A DNA stretch of 64,000 nt from Pontibacter sp. HSC-36F09 (lineage in GTDB: Bacteria > Bacteroidota > Bacteroidia > Cytophagales > Hymenobacteraceae): the NCBI RefSeq assembly GCF_024171605.1, contig NZ_JALKAA010000003.1:62001-126000 (forward strand), in the 5' to 3' direction. The translations under genes were made by a program, and so were the position numbers. Shown piece by piece: positions 26,349-35,889 of this stretch (positions within the stretch are counted from its first letter, which is position 1; each line of letters opens with the position of its first letter). Below the pieces are notes generated by a model. That model ran no database searches. It worked only from the letters and a program-made list of their open reading frames with translations, and was not told the DNA's origin.

Positions 26349-27473
26349 ATGAAATTTATCGTCTCTTCTTCTGCTCTTTTGAAGCAGTTAGCCAGCATAA
26401 ACGGCGTAGTGACCAACAACCCGGTGGTTCCTATCCTCGAAAATTTCCTGTTCGAAATCAACGACAGCACTCTCACCATCACAGCCAGTGACCTGGAGAC
26501 TTCCATGATCACCGAACTGCAGGTAGAGGCGAAGGAAAGCGGCCGCATTGCTGCCCCTGCCAAAATTCTAATCGAGACGCTGAAGAACCTGCCAGACCAG
26601 CCGGTAACTTTCACGATCGACGAAGAGACCTATACCATTGAGATCAGCTCGGCAAACGGACGTTACAAGCTCTCCGGCGAAAATGCAACCGACTTCCCGC
26701 GTATACCTGTGGTGAAGGGTGGCAGCGCCATCGAGATTCCGTCTAACGTGCTGGGTCGTGCCATCAACAAGACTATTTTTGCAGTAAGCAACGACGAGCT
26801 TCGTCCAGCCATGACGGGTATCTATGTGCAGCTGCGCACTGATAACGTGACTTTTGTCGCAACAGATGGTCACCGCCTGCTGCGTTTCCGTCGTACGGAC
26901 ATTGCTACGGCCCAAGAAGCTTCTCTGATCATTCCACGCAAAGCTTTCACGCTGTTGAAGTCTACGCTGCCTTCTGAGGCCACTGCTGTGCGTATGGAGT
27001 TCAATCAGTCAAACGCTTTCTTTAGCTTCGATAACATCCGGATGATCTGCCGACTGATAGACGAGCGCTACCCAGACTACGAGAACGTTATTCCGGTACA
27101 AAACCCGAACAAACTGGTGATTGACCGTGCCGCTTTGCTGAGCTCTGTACGTCGTATCTCCATCTACTCCAATAAAACCACGCACCAGATTCGTCTGAAA
27201 CTGTCAGGTTCTGAGCTGCAGGTGTCTGCCGAAGACCTGGACTTCTCTAACGAGGCAAACGAGCGCCTGACTTGCCAGTATGACGGTGAGGACATGGAAA
27301 TCGGCTTCAACGCGAAGTTTTTGATCGAAATGCTCAACAACATCGACGCGGATGAAATCTCCTTTGAACTGTCTACACCGAACCGTGCCGGACTGCTCAT
27401 GCCGCTTGCAAATGAAGATAATGAAAATGTTCTGATGCTGGTGATGCCTGTAATGCTGAACAATTACGTATAA
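26349..27473 (+). CDS. dnaN: DNA polymerase III beta subunit (sliding clamp)
   Basis: A 374-residue sliding clamp that holds the replicative polymerase on DNA. It begins MKFIVSSSALLKQLASINGVV. ESGRIAAPAKILIETLKNLPD near residue 65, the ATDGHRLLRFR loop near 178 and the C-terminal LMPVMLNNYV (the usual MPxR(V/L) ending, with MPVMLNN as in other Bacteroidota) support it. Length matches the family, three clamp domains. A perfect -7 box TAACTTTG lies at 26315-26322, but no TTTG is found at the usual distance. dnaA and recF are not nearby, a scattered arrangement that is common in this phylum. Confidence 0.97.
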   Translation: MKFIVSSSALLKQLASINGVVTNNPVVPILENFLFEINDSTLTITASDLETSMITELQVEAKESGRIAAPAKILIETLKNLPDQPVTFTIDEETYTIEISSANGRYKLSGENATDFPRIPVVKGGSAIEIPSNVLGRAINKTIFAVSNDELRPAMTGIYVQLRTDNVTFVATDGHRLLRFRRTDIATAQEASLIIPRKAFTLLKSTLPSEATAVRMEFNQSNAFFSFDNIRMICRLIDERYPDYENVIPVQNPNKLVIDRAALLSSVRRISIYSNKTTHQIRLKLSGSELQVSAEDLDFSNEANERLTCQYDGEDMEIGFNAKFLIEMLNNIDADEISFELSTPNRAGLLMPLANEDNENVLMLVMPVMLNNYV

Positions 27474-27495
27474 GAAGATAATTTCTCCTAATGCA

Positions 27496-27533
27496 GAAAG
27501 GCGGACCGTTTTGGTTCGCCTTTCCTGTTTTTA
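27496..27533 (+). terminator. terminator of dnaN
   Basis: Arms GAAAGGCGGACC (27496-27507) and GGTTCGCCTTTC (27513-27524), 12 pairs with one G-T, followed by a T-rich stretch. Confidence 0.75.
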
Positions 27534-27570
27534 GGGGGTAATACTTTTATGCTGACTTATCGCCTAAGCA

Positions 27571-28611
27571 CTATTTTGCTTGCTGCAGTTTGATATACAC
27601 CGGGAAGTGATCGCTATAGCCACCCAGGTATAAGGTATGGGACCAGGTCTGGCGAGGCGTATCCTTATACCTGCCAAACGTGAATTTTGCAAACTCAGGG
27701 TCATGGATCTGGGCCGAGCCGTGTACATAATGCAAGCCGGTTTGCGTATTCATCATTGGCTTAGTGACCATGATCTGGTCGCGCATCTTGTTGTCGTTGC
27801 GGGTGTGGTAACTGCCGTTCCCCTGTACAAACCACAGATAGAACGTGTTAAACAACTCGTTTTGATAAGCCGGATTAGGGCGCCCAGTAGCCCTTAATAC
27901 CTTCTCTACACTCACAGCATTAGGTTCGTCTGCAAAGTCCCCCAGCACGATGATTTTGGCGTTTTTATCTGCTTTCTGCTGCAAGTCCAATTGGCGTCGG
28001 AGTTCAGCCGCCGCATCACGCCTGCGGGCTGCTCCCAGAGCAGAGCTGCCGCGGTCTTCCGGCCAGTGGTTCACATATAGCGTAACAGGCTCTCCAGACA
28101 GGGTGCCTCTCACCTGCAGGATGCCACGCGAAGCGAATCCCCTCTCTGAAAACCTGATGGGCAGGTTGGTCTGCGAAGTAGGCTTAAATACCCTTGGGTT
28201 GTAAAGCATGGCCACATCAAGTCCCTCCGGGTCAGGCGAGTCGAAATGGATGATGTTGTAGCGGCGCTTGCGAAGTGGGGAAGACTTCACAAGGTCATCC
28301 AGCACCTGGCGGTTTTCCACCTCAGAAAGTCCGATGATGTCGGGGCCGCCCTTACCTCCAATAGTTTCAATCACTTGTGCAATATGGCGTATTTTGGTCT
28401 TATACCTGTCCTGATCCCACTGCATAACCCCATCCGGTGTGAAGCCGTCATCATCGGTTTTGGGGTCATTTTGAGTATCGTATAGCTTCTCTGTATTATA
28501 AAAAGCAACAGTATAGAGTTTCGGTTTTTTGATAGATGAGGTTAAGCTGGCGCATCCTGAGAGGATGGTCAGGCTAAAAAGAATGAAGAAGGTTTTTATT
28601 CCGTAGCGCAT
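27571..28611 (-). CDS. endonuclease/exonuclease/phosphatase-family lipoprotein
   Basis: A 346-residue protein with a lipoprotein signal (FILFSLTILSGC, Cys at residue 20), so it is anchored in the envelope. The catalytic pattern of the DNase I / EEP fold is visible: FYNTEKLYD near 39, IIGLSEVENRQVL near 93 (metal-binding Glu), YVNHWPEDRG near 176 (His), VLGDFADEPN near 223 and YSDHFPVYI near the end (Asp-His). Family members cleave nucleic acids or phosphodiesters; a secreted nuclease is likely but the substrate is not proven. Confidence 0.88.
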   Translation of the reverse strand: MRYGIKTFFILFSLTILSGCASLTSSIKKPKLYTVAFYNTEKLYDTQNDPKTDDDGFTPDGVMQWDQDRYKTKIRHIAQVIETIGGKGGPDIIGLSEVENRQVLDDLVKSSPLRKRRYNIIHFDSPDPEGLDVAMLYNPRVFKPTSQTNLPIRFSERGFASRGILQVRGTLSGEPVTLYVNHWPEDRGSSALGAARRRDAAAELRRQLDLQQKADKNAKIIVLGDFADEPNAVSVEKVLRATGRPNPAYQNELFNTFYLWFVQGNGSYHTRNDNKMRDQIMVTKPMMNTQTGLHYVHGSAQIHDPEFAKFTFGRYKDTPRQTWSHTLYLGGYSDHFPVYIKLQQAK

Positions 28612-28689
28612 CGCGTAACTTTGTACTTGGTTTTAATATTCAAGCATAGTACGAGATATATATAGCACAAAGTTTAAAAAGAAAAGAAA

Positions 28690-29031
28690 ATGAAGAAATC
28701 TGAGATATACTTTAGCATTGCGCTTGACGAGCAGCGTGTACCGGAGGCTATTAGCTGGAGAGCCACTGACGCAGGGGAAAAGATCCATTTTGCCAAGGCT
28801 ATCAATATTTCCCTGTGGGATCGCGACGAAGCAGGTACGATGAAAATTGACCTTTGGACAAAAGACATGCCGATCGACGAAATGAAGTATTTCTACATCG
28901 ATACGATCGGTGCCATGGCACAGAGTATCGCCACTGCTACCAGCGACAAGGTAATGGCCGACAAGATGCGTGCCCTTTGCGAGGACCTGATGAACCATGT
29001 GGAAACGGAGCGCAAAAAGGAAAATAACTAG
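28690..29031 (+). CDS. gldC: gliding motility protein GldC
   Basis: A 113-residue soluble protein matching GldC in length and sequence: MKKSEIYFSIALDEQRVPEAISW at the start, AKAINISLWDRDEAGTMKIDLWTKDMPIDEMKYF in the middle and ATSDKVMADKMRALCEDLMNH near the end. GldC is cytoplasmic and enhances gliding in Flavobacterium; it is widespread in non-gliding Bacteroidota too. TAACTTTG at 28616-28623 with TTTT 19 bases before it is a weak promoter candidate. Confidence 0.92.
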   Translation: MKKSEIYFSIALDEQRVPEAISWRATDAGEKIHFAKAINISLWDRDEAGTMKIDLWTKDMPIDEMKYFYIDTIGAMAQSIATATSDKVMADKMRALCEDLMNHVETERKKENN

Positions 29032-29044
29032 TCTATAAATAAAG

Positions 29045-29070
29045 AAAGCCACCCTAAGAGGTGGCTTTTA
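29045..29070 (+). terminator. terminator of gldC
   Basis: AAAGCCACC (29045-29053) / GGTGGCTTT (29060-29068), a perfect 9-bp stem with a 6-base loop and a short T-run. Confidence 0.75.
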
Positions 29071-29094
29071 TGCTTTTGAAAAGTTTGGATCGGT

Positions 29095-29541
29095 CTAGTT
29101 AACGTTAGAAGCAATCGCGTTCTTATCGGCTTTCTCGTTAGTAGCCATGTTTTCAGAACCTTGCTTGTCCAGGCTTGAAACGAACTCGCTGTCAACTTTA
29201 GAGTACATTTTGCGGTCACCAAAGTAATCGTTGTACTGCACGGTGCTCAGGATATCTTCGAACTCCAGATCACGTACGGCCAGCACTTTTTTGCACTGCT
29301 CTGCAATTAACTGCTCGTTGCCCTCGTGCTTCTGCTCAATCTCAGTGATTTGGGCAGCTACATCCATGTTGATCTCTCTAACCTTATTTGCCTGGTAGTT
29401 ATTCAGACGAAGTTCACGAATCATCTGCTCAGAAAGGTGATTGGCACGCTTCTCAGCAACAACAGTTATATTATTGCCTGTAGCAAATGCGCCGAATACA
29501 GTTCCGAATACCATCAATGTTGTTACCAGTAGCTTTTTCAT
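29095..29541 (-). CDS. small periplasmic helical protein (Spy/CpxP-like size)
   Basis: A 148-residue protein from the ATG at 29541 (the frame extends 9 codons further). This start gives a proper signal peptide, MKKLLVTTLMVFGTVFGAFA. The mature part is helical and charged: NHLSEQMIRELRLNNYQANKVREINMDVAAQITEIEQ resembles the helical hairpin of Spy/CpxP-like chaperones common in Bacteroidota. The C-terminus is polar. The family call is tentative. Confidence 0.75.
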   Translation of the reverse strand: MKKLLVTTLMVFGTVFGAFATGNNITVVAEKRANHLSEQMIRELRLNNYQANKVREINMDVAAQITEIEQKHEGNEQLIAEQCKKVLAVRDLEFEDILSTVQYNDYFGDRKMYSKVDSEFVSSLDKQGSENMATNEKADKNAIASNVN

Positions 29542-29702
29542 AATCTTTAGTGTGTTTGGTGTTTTCAATGCTTTTCCAGATTCTTTTTCTGAGGCAGCGT
29601 AGTTTTAAAACGCGGGTTGTTTGTAAATGATTCCGGTATTTAAAATTTTTTTTGCCTAATCCCTCAGTGTAGAATACAAGCTGTATAGTACAGAAATAAT
29701 GC

Positions 29703-29741
29703 CAAAGAGGTCAAATAGCTAACCATTTGACCTCTTTTTTT
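29703..29741 (-). terminator. bidirectional terminator before the dcd 3' end
   Basis: A perfect 13-bp stem AAAGAGGTCAAAT (29704-29716) / ATTTGACCTCTTT (29725-29737). The T-run lies on the + strand side, so it also works rightward; read leftward it ends the dcd transcript in A/T-rich sequence. Confidence 0.7.
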
Positions 29742-29757
29742 GATTTTATTTTGGATT

Positions 29758-30294
29758 TTACCATTCGTTCCGCCACATCATGGATTCAACGGGTTTAGTC
29801 GTGCGGTTGTTGTATTTGGCGTTTGCCTTGCTGTTGTAGTAGTTCTCGATGCCTCCTTTAACTTCAAAGTAAATCAGCTGTCCAATCGGCATGCCATGGT
29901 ATACGCGCACCTGCTGAGTTACGGAGATCTCCAGTGTCCAGGTATTGCAGAAGCCTACATCACCTTTGCCAGCGGTGGCATGGATGTCTATACCTAAACG
30001 ACCTACACTAGACTTGCCTTCCAGGAAAGGCACGTGCGCGTGTGTTTCGGTATACTCCAGCGTTACACCCAGGTATAGCGTATTGGGCTGCAGCACAAAT
30101 CCCTCCTCCGGAATCTCAAACACATCGATCTGGTTATGTAGACGGGCGTCCAGCACTTCATCGCGGTAAGTGGCCAGGTAGCGGCCCAGGTGTACGTCGT
30201 AGGAGTTTGTGCCAAGGCCGGAGCGTTTGAATGGCTCAATCAGAATAGTGCCTTTCTCGATCTCTGCTAAAATCTGCTTATCTGTAAGAATCAT
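29758..30294 (-). CDS. dcd: dCTP deaminase
   Basis: A 178-residue enzyme that deaminates dCTP to dUTP, feeding dTMP synthesis. It starts MILTDKQILAEIEKGTILIEPF. Conserved elements are GLGTNSYDVHLGRYL near residue 27, LYLGVTLEYTETHAHVPFLEGKSSVGRLGIDIHATAGKGDVGFCNTWTLEI at 73-123 (with the Glu of GK-S region and the HxTAGxGD loop), and MPIGQLIYF near 139. Length is typical of the trimeric enzyme. It may be bifunctional with dUTPase in some species, which cannot be told here. Confidence 0.95.
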   Translation of the reverse strand: MILTDKQILAEIEKGTILIEPFKRSGLGTNSYDVHLGRYLATYRDEVLDARLHNQIDVFEIPEEGFVLQPNTLYLGVTLEYTETHAHVPFLEGKSSVGRLGIDIHATAGKGDVGFCNTWTLEISVTQQVRVYHGMPIGQLIYFEVKGGIENYYNSKANAKYNNRTTKPVESMMWRNEW

Positions 30295-30393
30295 GAGGGT
30301 GCAATGTTATGACCGTAAAAGTAAGCAAAATGGTTGATTGTTGGATTACTGAATTGCTGTATTGTTAAATTGTTGCTTGAGTCTAGGGGTGAA

Positions 30394-30427
30394 GCTATAC
30401 CTTGTTTGTAGGTATGATAGGTATAGC
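30394..30427. repeat. inverted octamer pair between hemL and dcd
   Basis: GCTATACCT (30394-30402) and AGGTATAGC (30419-30427), 9-bp perfect arms with a 16-base loop, next to the hemL terminator. Confidence 0.6.
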
Positions 30428-30430
30428 AAG

Positions 30431-30471
30431 AAAAAAGACGGTAGCCCATTTCTGAACTGCCGTCTTCTTTT
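30431..30471 (-). terminator. terminator of hemL
   Basis: Stem AAGACGGTAG (30435-30444) / CTGCCGTCTT (30457-30466) with one G-T pair, A-run on the leftward 3' side (T in the transcript) and T-rich on the other. Confidence 0.7.
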
Positions 30472-30492
30472 GTCTTATTATTAAGGTATAGC

Positions 30493-31791
30493 TTATTGCT
30501 GTAAAGCTTCCTGTAGTGCTTCGCGGTTGACTTTGATATACTCTTCTACCAGTTCGTCTGTTATAGCTGTAGACACGAAGAGTGACTCATACTGCGAAGG
30601 TGCCAGGTATATGCCGCGCTGCAGCATGCCGTTGAAGTAACGACCAAACATGGCAGTATCAGAGGCTTTGGCGCTTTCGAAGTCCGTGACAGGTTGCTCT
30701 GTGAAGAAAATGCTGAACATAGAGCCCACGTGGTTAATGGTGAAGTTCTTACCAAGTTCCTGCATGTTCTGCTTCATCCCGTTTACCATTTTGTTTGTAG
30801 TCTGCTCCAGGTTCGTGTATACCTCCGGATGAGCCTGCAGGTACTGGAGCATGGCCATACCTGCCGACATCGCAATCGGGTTGCCCGATAGCGTACCTGC
30901 CTGGTATACTGGTCCGGCTGGCGCTACAAAGTTCATGATCTCTTTCTTACCGCCATAAGCACCCACTGGCATACCGCCTCCGATGATCTTACCGAGTGTG
31001 GTCATATCCGGCGTAACACCGAACAACTGCTGCGCGCCACCCGGTGCCAGACGGAAACCTGTCATCACTTCATCAAATATCAGCACAATGCCTTCTTTGG
31101 TGCAAAGGTCGCGCAGACCTTGCAGGAAACCCGGTGCTGGCAGCACCAGGCCCATGTTGCCGGCTACTGGCTCCAGGATAATGGCCGCTACCTGATTTTT
31201 GTTGGCTTCCACTAAGGTCTTAACTGCCTCCAGATCGTTGAAAGGAGCGGTGAGCGTATCGGCAGCAACGCCTTGCGTAACGCCCGGACTGTCCGGCACG
31301 CCAAGGGTGATGGCGCCGCTACCTGCAGCAATCAGGAAAGAATCCCCGTGGCCGTGGTAGCAACCCTCGAACTTGATCATTTTATTACGACCGGTATAGC
31401 CTCGGGCCACACGCACCGCCGACATAGTAGCTTCTGTACCGGAGTTTACCATGCGCACCTTCTCAATCGACGGTACCATGTCCACGATCAACTCCGCAAT
31501 CTCGATTTCTTTGCGGGTAGGGGCCCCAAAAGATAGCGATTGAGGTATAGCCTGCTGCACAGCTTCCTGCACTATTTCAGCAGCATGACCCAAGATCATA
31601 GGCCCCCAGGAGTTGATGAGCTCCATGTAACGGTTGCCGTCCTCGTCATACATGTAAGGCCCTTTGGCCGAAACCATAAAGCGCGGATTGCCACCCACGG
31701 CCCTGAAGGCACGAACAGGAGAGTTTACTCCTCCCGGTATGGAGTGCTGTGCACGCTGGAAAAGTTCTTCGCTGATTGGTGCTATTTTCAT
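30493..31791 (-). CDS. hemL: glutamate-1-semialdehyde 2,1-aminomutase
   Basis: A 432-residue PLP enzyme that converts glutamate-1-semialdehyde into 5-aminolevulinate, the C5 entry to heme synthesis. GGVNSPVRAFRAVGGNPRFM near residue 19, FGAPTRKEIEIAELIVDMVPSIEKVRMVNSGTEATMSAVRVARGYTGR near 88-135 and IIFDEVMTGFRLAPGGAQQLFGVTPDMTTLGKIIGGGMPVGAYGG near 235-280 are decisive; the PLP Lys is in TLGKIIGGG. Length is normal. Single gene with its own terminator. Confidence 0.97.
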   Translation of the reverse strand: MKIAPISEELFQRAQHSIPGGVNSPVRAFRAVGGNPRFMVSAKGPYMYDEDGNRYMELINSWGPMILGHAAEIVQEAVQQAIPQSLSFGAPTRKEIEIAELIVDMVPSIEKVRMVNSGTEATMSAVRVARGYTGRNKMIKFEGCYHGHGDSFLIAAGSGAITLGVPDSPGVTQGVAADTLTAPFNDLEAVKTLVEANKNQVAAIILEPVAGNMGLVLPAPGFLQGLRDLCTKEGIVLIFDEVMTGFRLAPGGAQQLFGVTPDMTTLGKIIGGGMPVGAYGGKKEIMNFVAPAGPVYQAGTLSGNPIAMSAGMAMLQYLQAHPEVYTNLEQTTNKMVNGMKQNMQELGKNFTINHVGSMFSIFFTEQPVTDFESAKASDTAMFGRYFNGMLQRGIYLAPSQYESLFVSTAITDELVEEYIKVNREALQEALQQ

Positions 31792-31865
31792 AATGCTGAG
31801 TTCTTAGATAGTGAAAGAAATAATTTGATCAGGCTGCTATACCTTAATTTGTGCTGCCGAAAGCC

Positions 31866-33569
31866 TTAAAAAATCGGATTAACGACAGTAAGCTGCAGGT
31901 TCTCCAGCTTGGTGATCGGAATGTACTGGTTGTCGCGGCGCACTTCGTTGAGGGCTGCACGATTAGTATACCCTATACCTTGGTAGAAAACACCCGGCTT
32001 TATTCCCTCTGACCCCAAAGCCAGGTTGAAGCGCGTTCCGTAGTTTTGAAGTAATGTTCCGAAGTAATACATCATCTCAAAGCCAGCGTAAGCATACGGG
32101 GAGGGCGGCATGTTATACCTGGCTGCATACCTTTTGCGGAAGTGACGCACCGCCGGACTCATTTGGTCAATGTATTTCGGGTTTACAAAATAGATTTCCA
32201 GGTCATCCAACTGGCGCAGTGTCAGTTGCCCTATACCCAACCAGTTTTCAAAAGTAACAAGTGGGAGTGTGGCAGCTCTCGACTGCAGGGTGCTGACCGT
32301 GTTGGCAGCGGCCGTCATCTTGTCCGAGAAGACAGCCAGATGGCCTATACCTTCCAGTTTCAGATCTTTGAAAACAGCGGCGGTGGCAGCGCTCTGTGCG
32401 GAGTTTATTTTTTTATAAGTTGCAATTTTGCCTCCTAGCTTCAGGAATTGCTCGCGGTAGTGCTGGCTAAAAGCGATGTCATCTTTGTTGTCCTCGTACA
32501 GGATAACAGCCGTTTTTGGCTCAAAGGTATTAAAAGCGTAAGTGGCAGCCTGTTGCGCCTGCGTTGCTACAGAAGACTCAAACAAGAAAATGTTCGGATT
32601 CTCACCAGCTACTTCCAGATCCTGCGAAAGCGGATTGACCACATTCACATTGTTCTGGGCAGCAAAACGACCGGCAATTTTGGCCGATGACCTGTAAACG
32701 GGGCCAATAACCAGATCCATACCTTTCAGCTCCGGAGTTTCCAGAAGGCGCTTTACGGCTGTTGTGTCTGTACCAGCATCGTAAGCATAGAGGTTAATGT
32801 TGATACCCTGGCGCTTGAGCGAATCCTGGGCTATCTTCATACCGGCATAGAGATCAGTGGCGAACTGGTTTTTACGTGCTGCCTGTCCCAGGTCCTGGTC
32901 CAGCTGAAATGGCATCAGGGCGGCAACATTATATGCCAGCTTGCGCATAGCATTGGCGCTCAGGTACCGGTTGCGATCCAGGCGGTGCTTCGATACAATG
33001 CTCTCCAAAGTGGATTTATCCTCAGGACGGTACCAGCCTGCTATCAGCTTGTCAGCATAAGTCTGGGCCACGGCTTTGTCGTCGGGATAGCGCTGCATTA
33101 ACTGCTCAAAAGCGCCGCGGTCGGTGATCCGCATCAGGTAGTGACGCTTCAACTTTTCGGCATCGGCTTGCAGCTTCGCAGACCGTATGCTGTTCAACTC
33201 GGCCAGCGCCTGTTCGTATTCACCTTGCTCAAAAAGTACATTGCCGAGCAGGTAGCTTGCTTCGGGCTGGTTGGGCCAGTTCGGATGCTGACCCTGAAGC
33301 TGCTGCAACATGCGACGGGCTTCCGGCAGTTTATTTGCTTTGAGTGCCGCTACGGCATAGAGGTAGGAAGCTTCGGGAGCGTACTGATTCTTAGATCCGG
33401 CCTGCGTGACAGGCAAAAGCTCGGCCATAGCCTTGTCGTAATGCTCCTGATCTATCAGAACCTTGCCATTGCTATAGGTCGTGCTATAATCCTGCTGAGC
33501 CTGTGCCGGCAGTGCAAGCACAGCCAAAAGCAGCACACCCGCTGCATGCTTCAATAAGCTTCCTTTCAT
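31866..33569 (-). CDS. periplasmic protein: TPR repeats plus type 1 periplasmic-binding (LpoA-like) domain
   Basis: A 567-residue exported protein (signal MKGSLLKHAAGVLLLAVLALPAQAQQ). Residues about 30-200 are TPR-type helices (LIDQEHYDKAMAELLPVTQ, YLLGNVLFEQGEYEQALAEL). Residues about 220-560 form a two-lobed type 1 periplasmic-binding fold (VALMPFQLDQD, LVIGPVYRSSAKIAGRFAAQNNVNVVNPLSQD). The TPR plus PBP1 layout is that of LpoA, the activator of PBP1a peptidoglycan synthase, and of amino-acid-binding-like proteins in Bacteroidota. Here there is no lipobox, so an Lpo role is only a suggestion. Confidence 0.82.
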   Translation of the reverse strand: MKGSLLKHAAGVLLLAVLALPAQAQQDYSTTYSNGKVLIDQEHYDKAMAELLPVTQAGSKNQYAPEASYLYAVAALKANKLPEARRMLQQLQGQHPNWPNQPEASYLLGNVLFEQGEYEQALAELNSIRSAKLQADAEKLKRHYLMRITDRGAFEQLMQRYPDDKAVAQTYADKLIAGWYRPEDKSTLESIVSKHRLDRNRYLSANAMRKLAYNVAALMPFQLDQDLGQAARKNQFATDLYAGMKIAQDSLKRQGININLYAYDAGTDTTAVKRLLETPELKGMDLVIGPVYRSSAKIAGRFAAQNNVNVVNPLSQDLEVAGENPNIFLFESSVATQAQQAATYAFNTFEPKTAVILYEDNKDDIAFSQHYREQFLKLGGKIATYKKINSAQSAATAAVFKDLKLEGIGHLAVFSDKMTAAANTVSTLQSRAATLPLVTFENWLGIGQLTLRQLDDLEIYFVNPKYIDQMSPAVRHFRKRYAARYNMPPSPYAYAGFEMMYYFGTLLQNYGTRFNLALGSEGIKPGVFYQGIGYTNRAALNEVRRDNQYIPITKLENLQLTVVNPIF

Positions 33570-33579
33570 GTTTTACTTT

Positions 33580-33765
33580 GATTTAGTGAATGAGTGAGTT
33601 AGTGAATGAGTGATTTTTGATTTGGTGTGTGATTGATTCGATTAAATAAAAGGCCGAACCTATACGCTTCTCAATAGCCGTTTCATTAATGTTTAATCAA
33701 CAATTCAGCCATTTAAAAATTTAACCATTCACGAACTCACTCAATCACCAAATCACTCCATTAAT
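33580..33765. repeat. inverted low-complexity repeat between two leftward genes
   Basis: TGAGTGAGTTAGTGAATG (from 33591) faces CATTCACGAACTCACTCA (33725-33742), a near-perfect inverted pair about 100 bases apart; AATTTAACCATTCACG and CAACAATTCAGCC also match the elements at 8012-8227. Confidence 0.6.
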
Positions 33766-35295
33766 TTACTCCCACTCGATGGTTGCCGGTGGTTTTGAGC
33801 TGATGTCGTACACAACGCGATTCACACCTTTTACTTTGTTGATGATCTCGTTGGAAACATCGGCCAGGAACTCATACGGTAAACGGCACCAGTCTGCTGT
33901 CATCCCGTCTATAGATGTCACAGCTCGTAGCGCTACTACATTCTCGTAGGTACGTTCGTCGCCCATCACACCTACCGATTGCACCGGTGTCAGGATAGCG
34001 CCAGCCTGCCATACCTCGTCATACAAGCCCGACTTTTTCAGGTTGCTGATGAAGATATGATCCACCTGCTGCAACACGTTTACTTTTTCTGGCGTGAGAT
34101 CGCCTAGTATACGGATAGCAAGGCCCGGACCAGGGAAAGGATGGCGGCCCAGAATATTATCGTCGATCTTCAGGGTTTTGCCTACCAAACGCACCTCGTC
34201 TTTAAAGAGCGCCTTGAGTGGCTCCACCACTTTCAGTTTCATGAAGTCAGGCAGACCGCCTACGTTGTGGTGCGATTTAATAGTAGCCGAAGGACCTTTC
34301 ACGCTCATCGATTCGATTACATCCGGGTAGATCGTGCCCTGTGCCAGCCATTTCACGTCCTCAATCTTGTGCGCCTCGTCATCAAATACCTCGATGAACA
34401 CGCGGCCAATGGCTTTGCGCTTGCCTTCCGGATCAGAGATGCCGGCCAGTGCCGTATAAAATCTGTCCTTAGCATCCACGCCTTTCACATTCAGACCCAT
34501 GTGCTTATAAGAGTCCAATACCGACTCAAATTCGTCTTTGCGCAACAAGCCGTTGTCTACAAAAATACAGTACAGGTTCTTGCCGATCGCCTCGTGAATC
34601 AGCATAGCGGCCACACTCGAATCCACACCACCTGACAGGCCAAGTACTACTTTATCATTGCCCAGTTGCTGCTTTAGATCTGCTACAGTGGAGTCTACAA
34701 ACTGCTCAGAGGTCCAGTCCTGCTGGCAACCGCAGATATGCACCACAAAGTTGCGGAGCAAAGTTTTGCCTTCGTCAGAGTGGGTTACTTCCGGGTGGAA
34801 CTGAATACCGTATGTTTCCTGGTCACGCAGTTTATAGGCGGCCACGCGTACAGTTTCTGTACTGGCTATTACTTCAAAATTATCTGGAATTTCTTTGATG
34901 GTATCACCATGCGACATCCACACGACTGAACCCGGAGTGAGTTCTTTCATGAGGCGGTTGGCGGTGTGCAGTTCTGTAAGTCTGGCACGGCCGTATTCGC
35001 GGATGGTGGATGGGGTAACTTCGCCCTGTTGCTCGAAAGCGATCAGTTGTGCGCCGTAGCACACTCCAAGCAGGGGCAGTTTGCCCATAAACTGGCTCAG
35101 ATCGATGGTAGGGTGTTCGTGGTCACGTACCGAGCAGGGGCTACCCGACAGGATAACGCCTTTAACATCTTCGGTGAGTTCCGGAACATTATTGTAAGGG
35201 TAAATCTCACAATATACATTTAGCTCGCGCACCCGTCTTGCGATCAACTGGGTGTATTGGGAGCCGAAGTCGAGAATCAGTATTTTTTCTGGCAT
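33766..35295 (-). CDS. guaA: GMP synthase (glutamine-hydrolysing)
   Basis: A 509-residue enzyme making GMP from XMP, ATP and glutamine. The ATG at 35295 is preferred over a TTG two codons upstream. Class I glutaminase domain: [22 protein letters not shown] at the start and catalytic Cys in [11 protein letters not shown] near residue 80. ATP pyrophosphatase domain: [18 protein letters not shown] near 217. The C-terminal dimerisation domain ends [13 protein letters not shown] as usual. A Bacteroidota promoter runs almost into the start codon. Confidence 0.97.
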   Translation of the reverse strand: MPEKILILDFGSQYTQLIARRVRELNVYCEIYPYNNVPELTEDVKGVILSGSPCSVRDHEHPTIDLSQFMGKLPLLGVCYGAQLIAFEQQGEVTPSTIREYGRARLTELHTANRLMKELTPGSVVWMSHGDTIKEIPDNFEVIASTETVRVAAYKLRDQETYGIQFHPEVTHSDEGKTLLRNFVVHICGCQQDWTSEQFVDSTVADLKQQLGNDKVVLGLSGGVDSSVAAMLIHEAIGKNLYCIFVDNGLLRKDEFESVLDSYKHMGLNVKGVDAKDRFYTALAGISDPEGKRKAIGRVFIEVFDDEAHKIEDVKWLAQGTIYPDVIESMSVKGPSATIKSHHNVGGLPDFMKLKVVEPLKALFKDEVRLVGKTLKIDDNILGRHPFPGPGLAIRILGDLTPEKVNVLQQVDHIFISNLKKSGLYDEVWQAGAILTPVQSVGVMGDERTYENVVALRAVTSIDGMTADWCRLPYEFLADVSNEIINKVKGVNRVVYDISSKPPATIEWE

Positions 35296-35298
35296 GCG

Positions 35299-35331
35299 CA
35301 AAGGTAAGGTGTATTAGGCTTTTTTGCCAAA
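35299..35331 (-). promoter_or_regulatory. promoter of guaA, possibly giving a leaderless mRNA
   Basis: On the complement strand TTTG (35328-35331), 21 bases, TACCTTTG (35299-35306). Only three bases (CGC) separate the -7 box from the ATG, so the usual start distance would place the first transcribed base at or near the start codon. Confidence 0.55.
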
Positions 35332-35485
35332 AATAGGGGAGATATGTTTTGTGAGGAGTGTCGAAGATTGGTTTTGTGTTGAAATGAGGCGCAGGGTATG
35401 GCGCGAGCGTCCACGCTCGTGACTGGTATAGTGGGGCCTCCGGCCCAGGTATAGCACCTTGCCTTGCTTCGTAGTTTCGCTTAGC

Positions 35486-35700
35486 CAGCGGGGCACTTTT
35501 TCGCCTGTGCGGCGGGCACTCACTTTTTTCCTTGATGAAAAAAGTAAGCAAAAAAGTCAAGACGATTTTGAACTCGCTGACCGCTCAAACAAAAAATCGT
35601 CGTTGGTGCACTTGGCACTGCTTTCTGCTTTGTAGAAGACATGCAAGTAACTCTTACTATACCTGCCAGTGGTCTGCTACAGAAACAATGAAACTTAAAC
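35486..35700 (-). repeat. dispersed intergenic repeat, copy 2 (inverted relative to copy 1)
   Basis: Its complement matches 7300-7495 block by block: ACTGGCAGGTATAG, AGAGTTACTTGCA, AGTGCACC, GGTCAGCGAG, GTCTTGACTTTTTTGC and GCCCGCC-CACAGGCGA. Spacing differs by small insertions. Looks like a mobile or recombined non-coding element. Confidence 0.7.
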
Positions 35701-35889
35701 CTTTGAGTTAGCAGGTAGCGGAAGCTCCCCTCCTTGGACAAGGAGGGGCAGGGGTGGTTGGACACGGTTCTGCAAGAGAACTGCTGAAGCTACTATACCT
35801 GTAAACTGGCAATTAAAGGCTCCCCTCCTGTTTTTAGGAGGGGCGGGGGAGGTGACTCACAGGAAAAGAGAGTGAAAGGTGCATTGACT

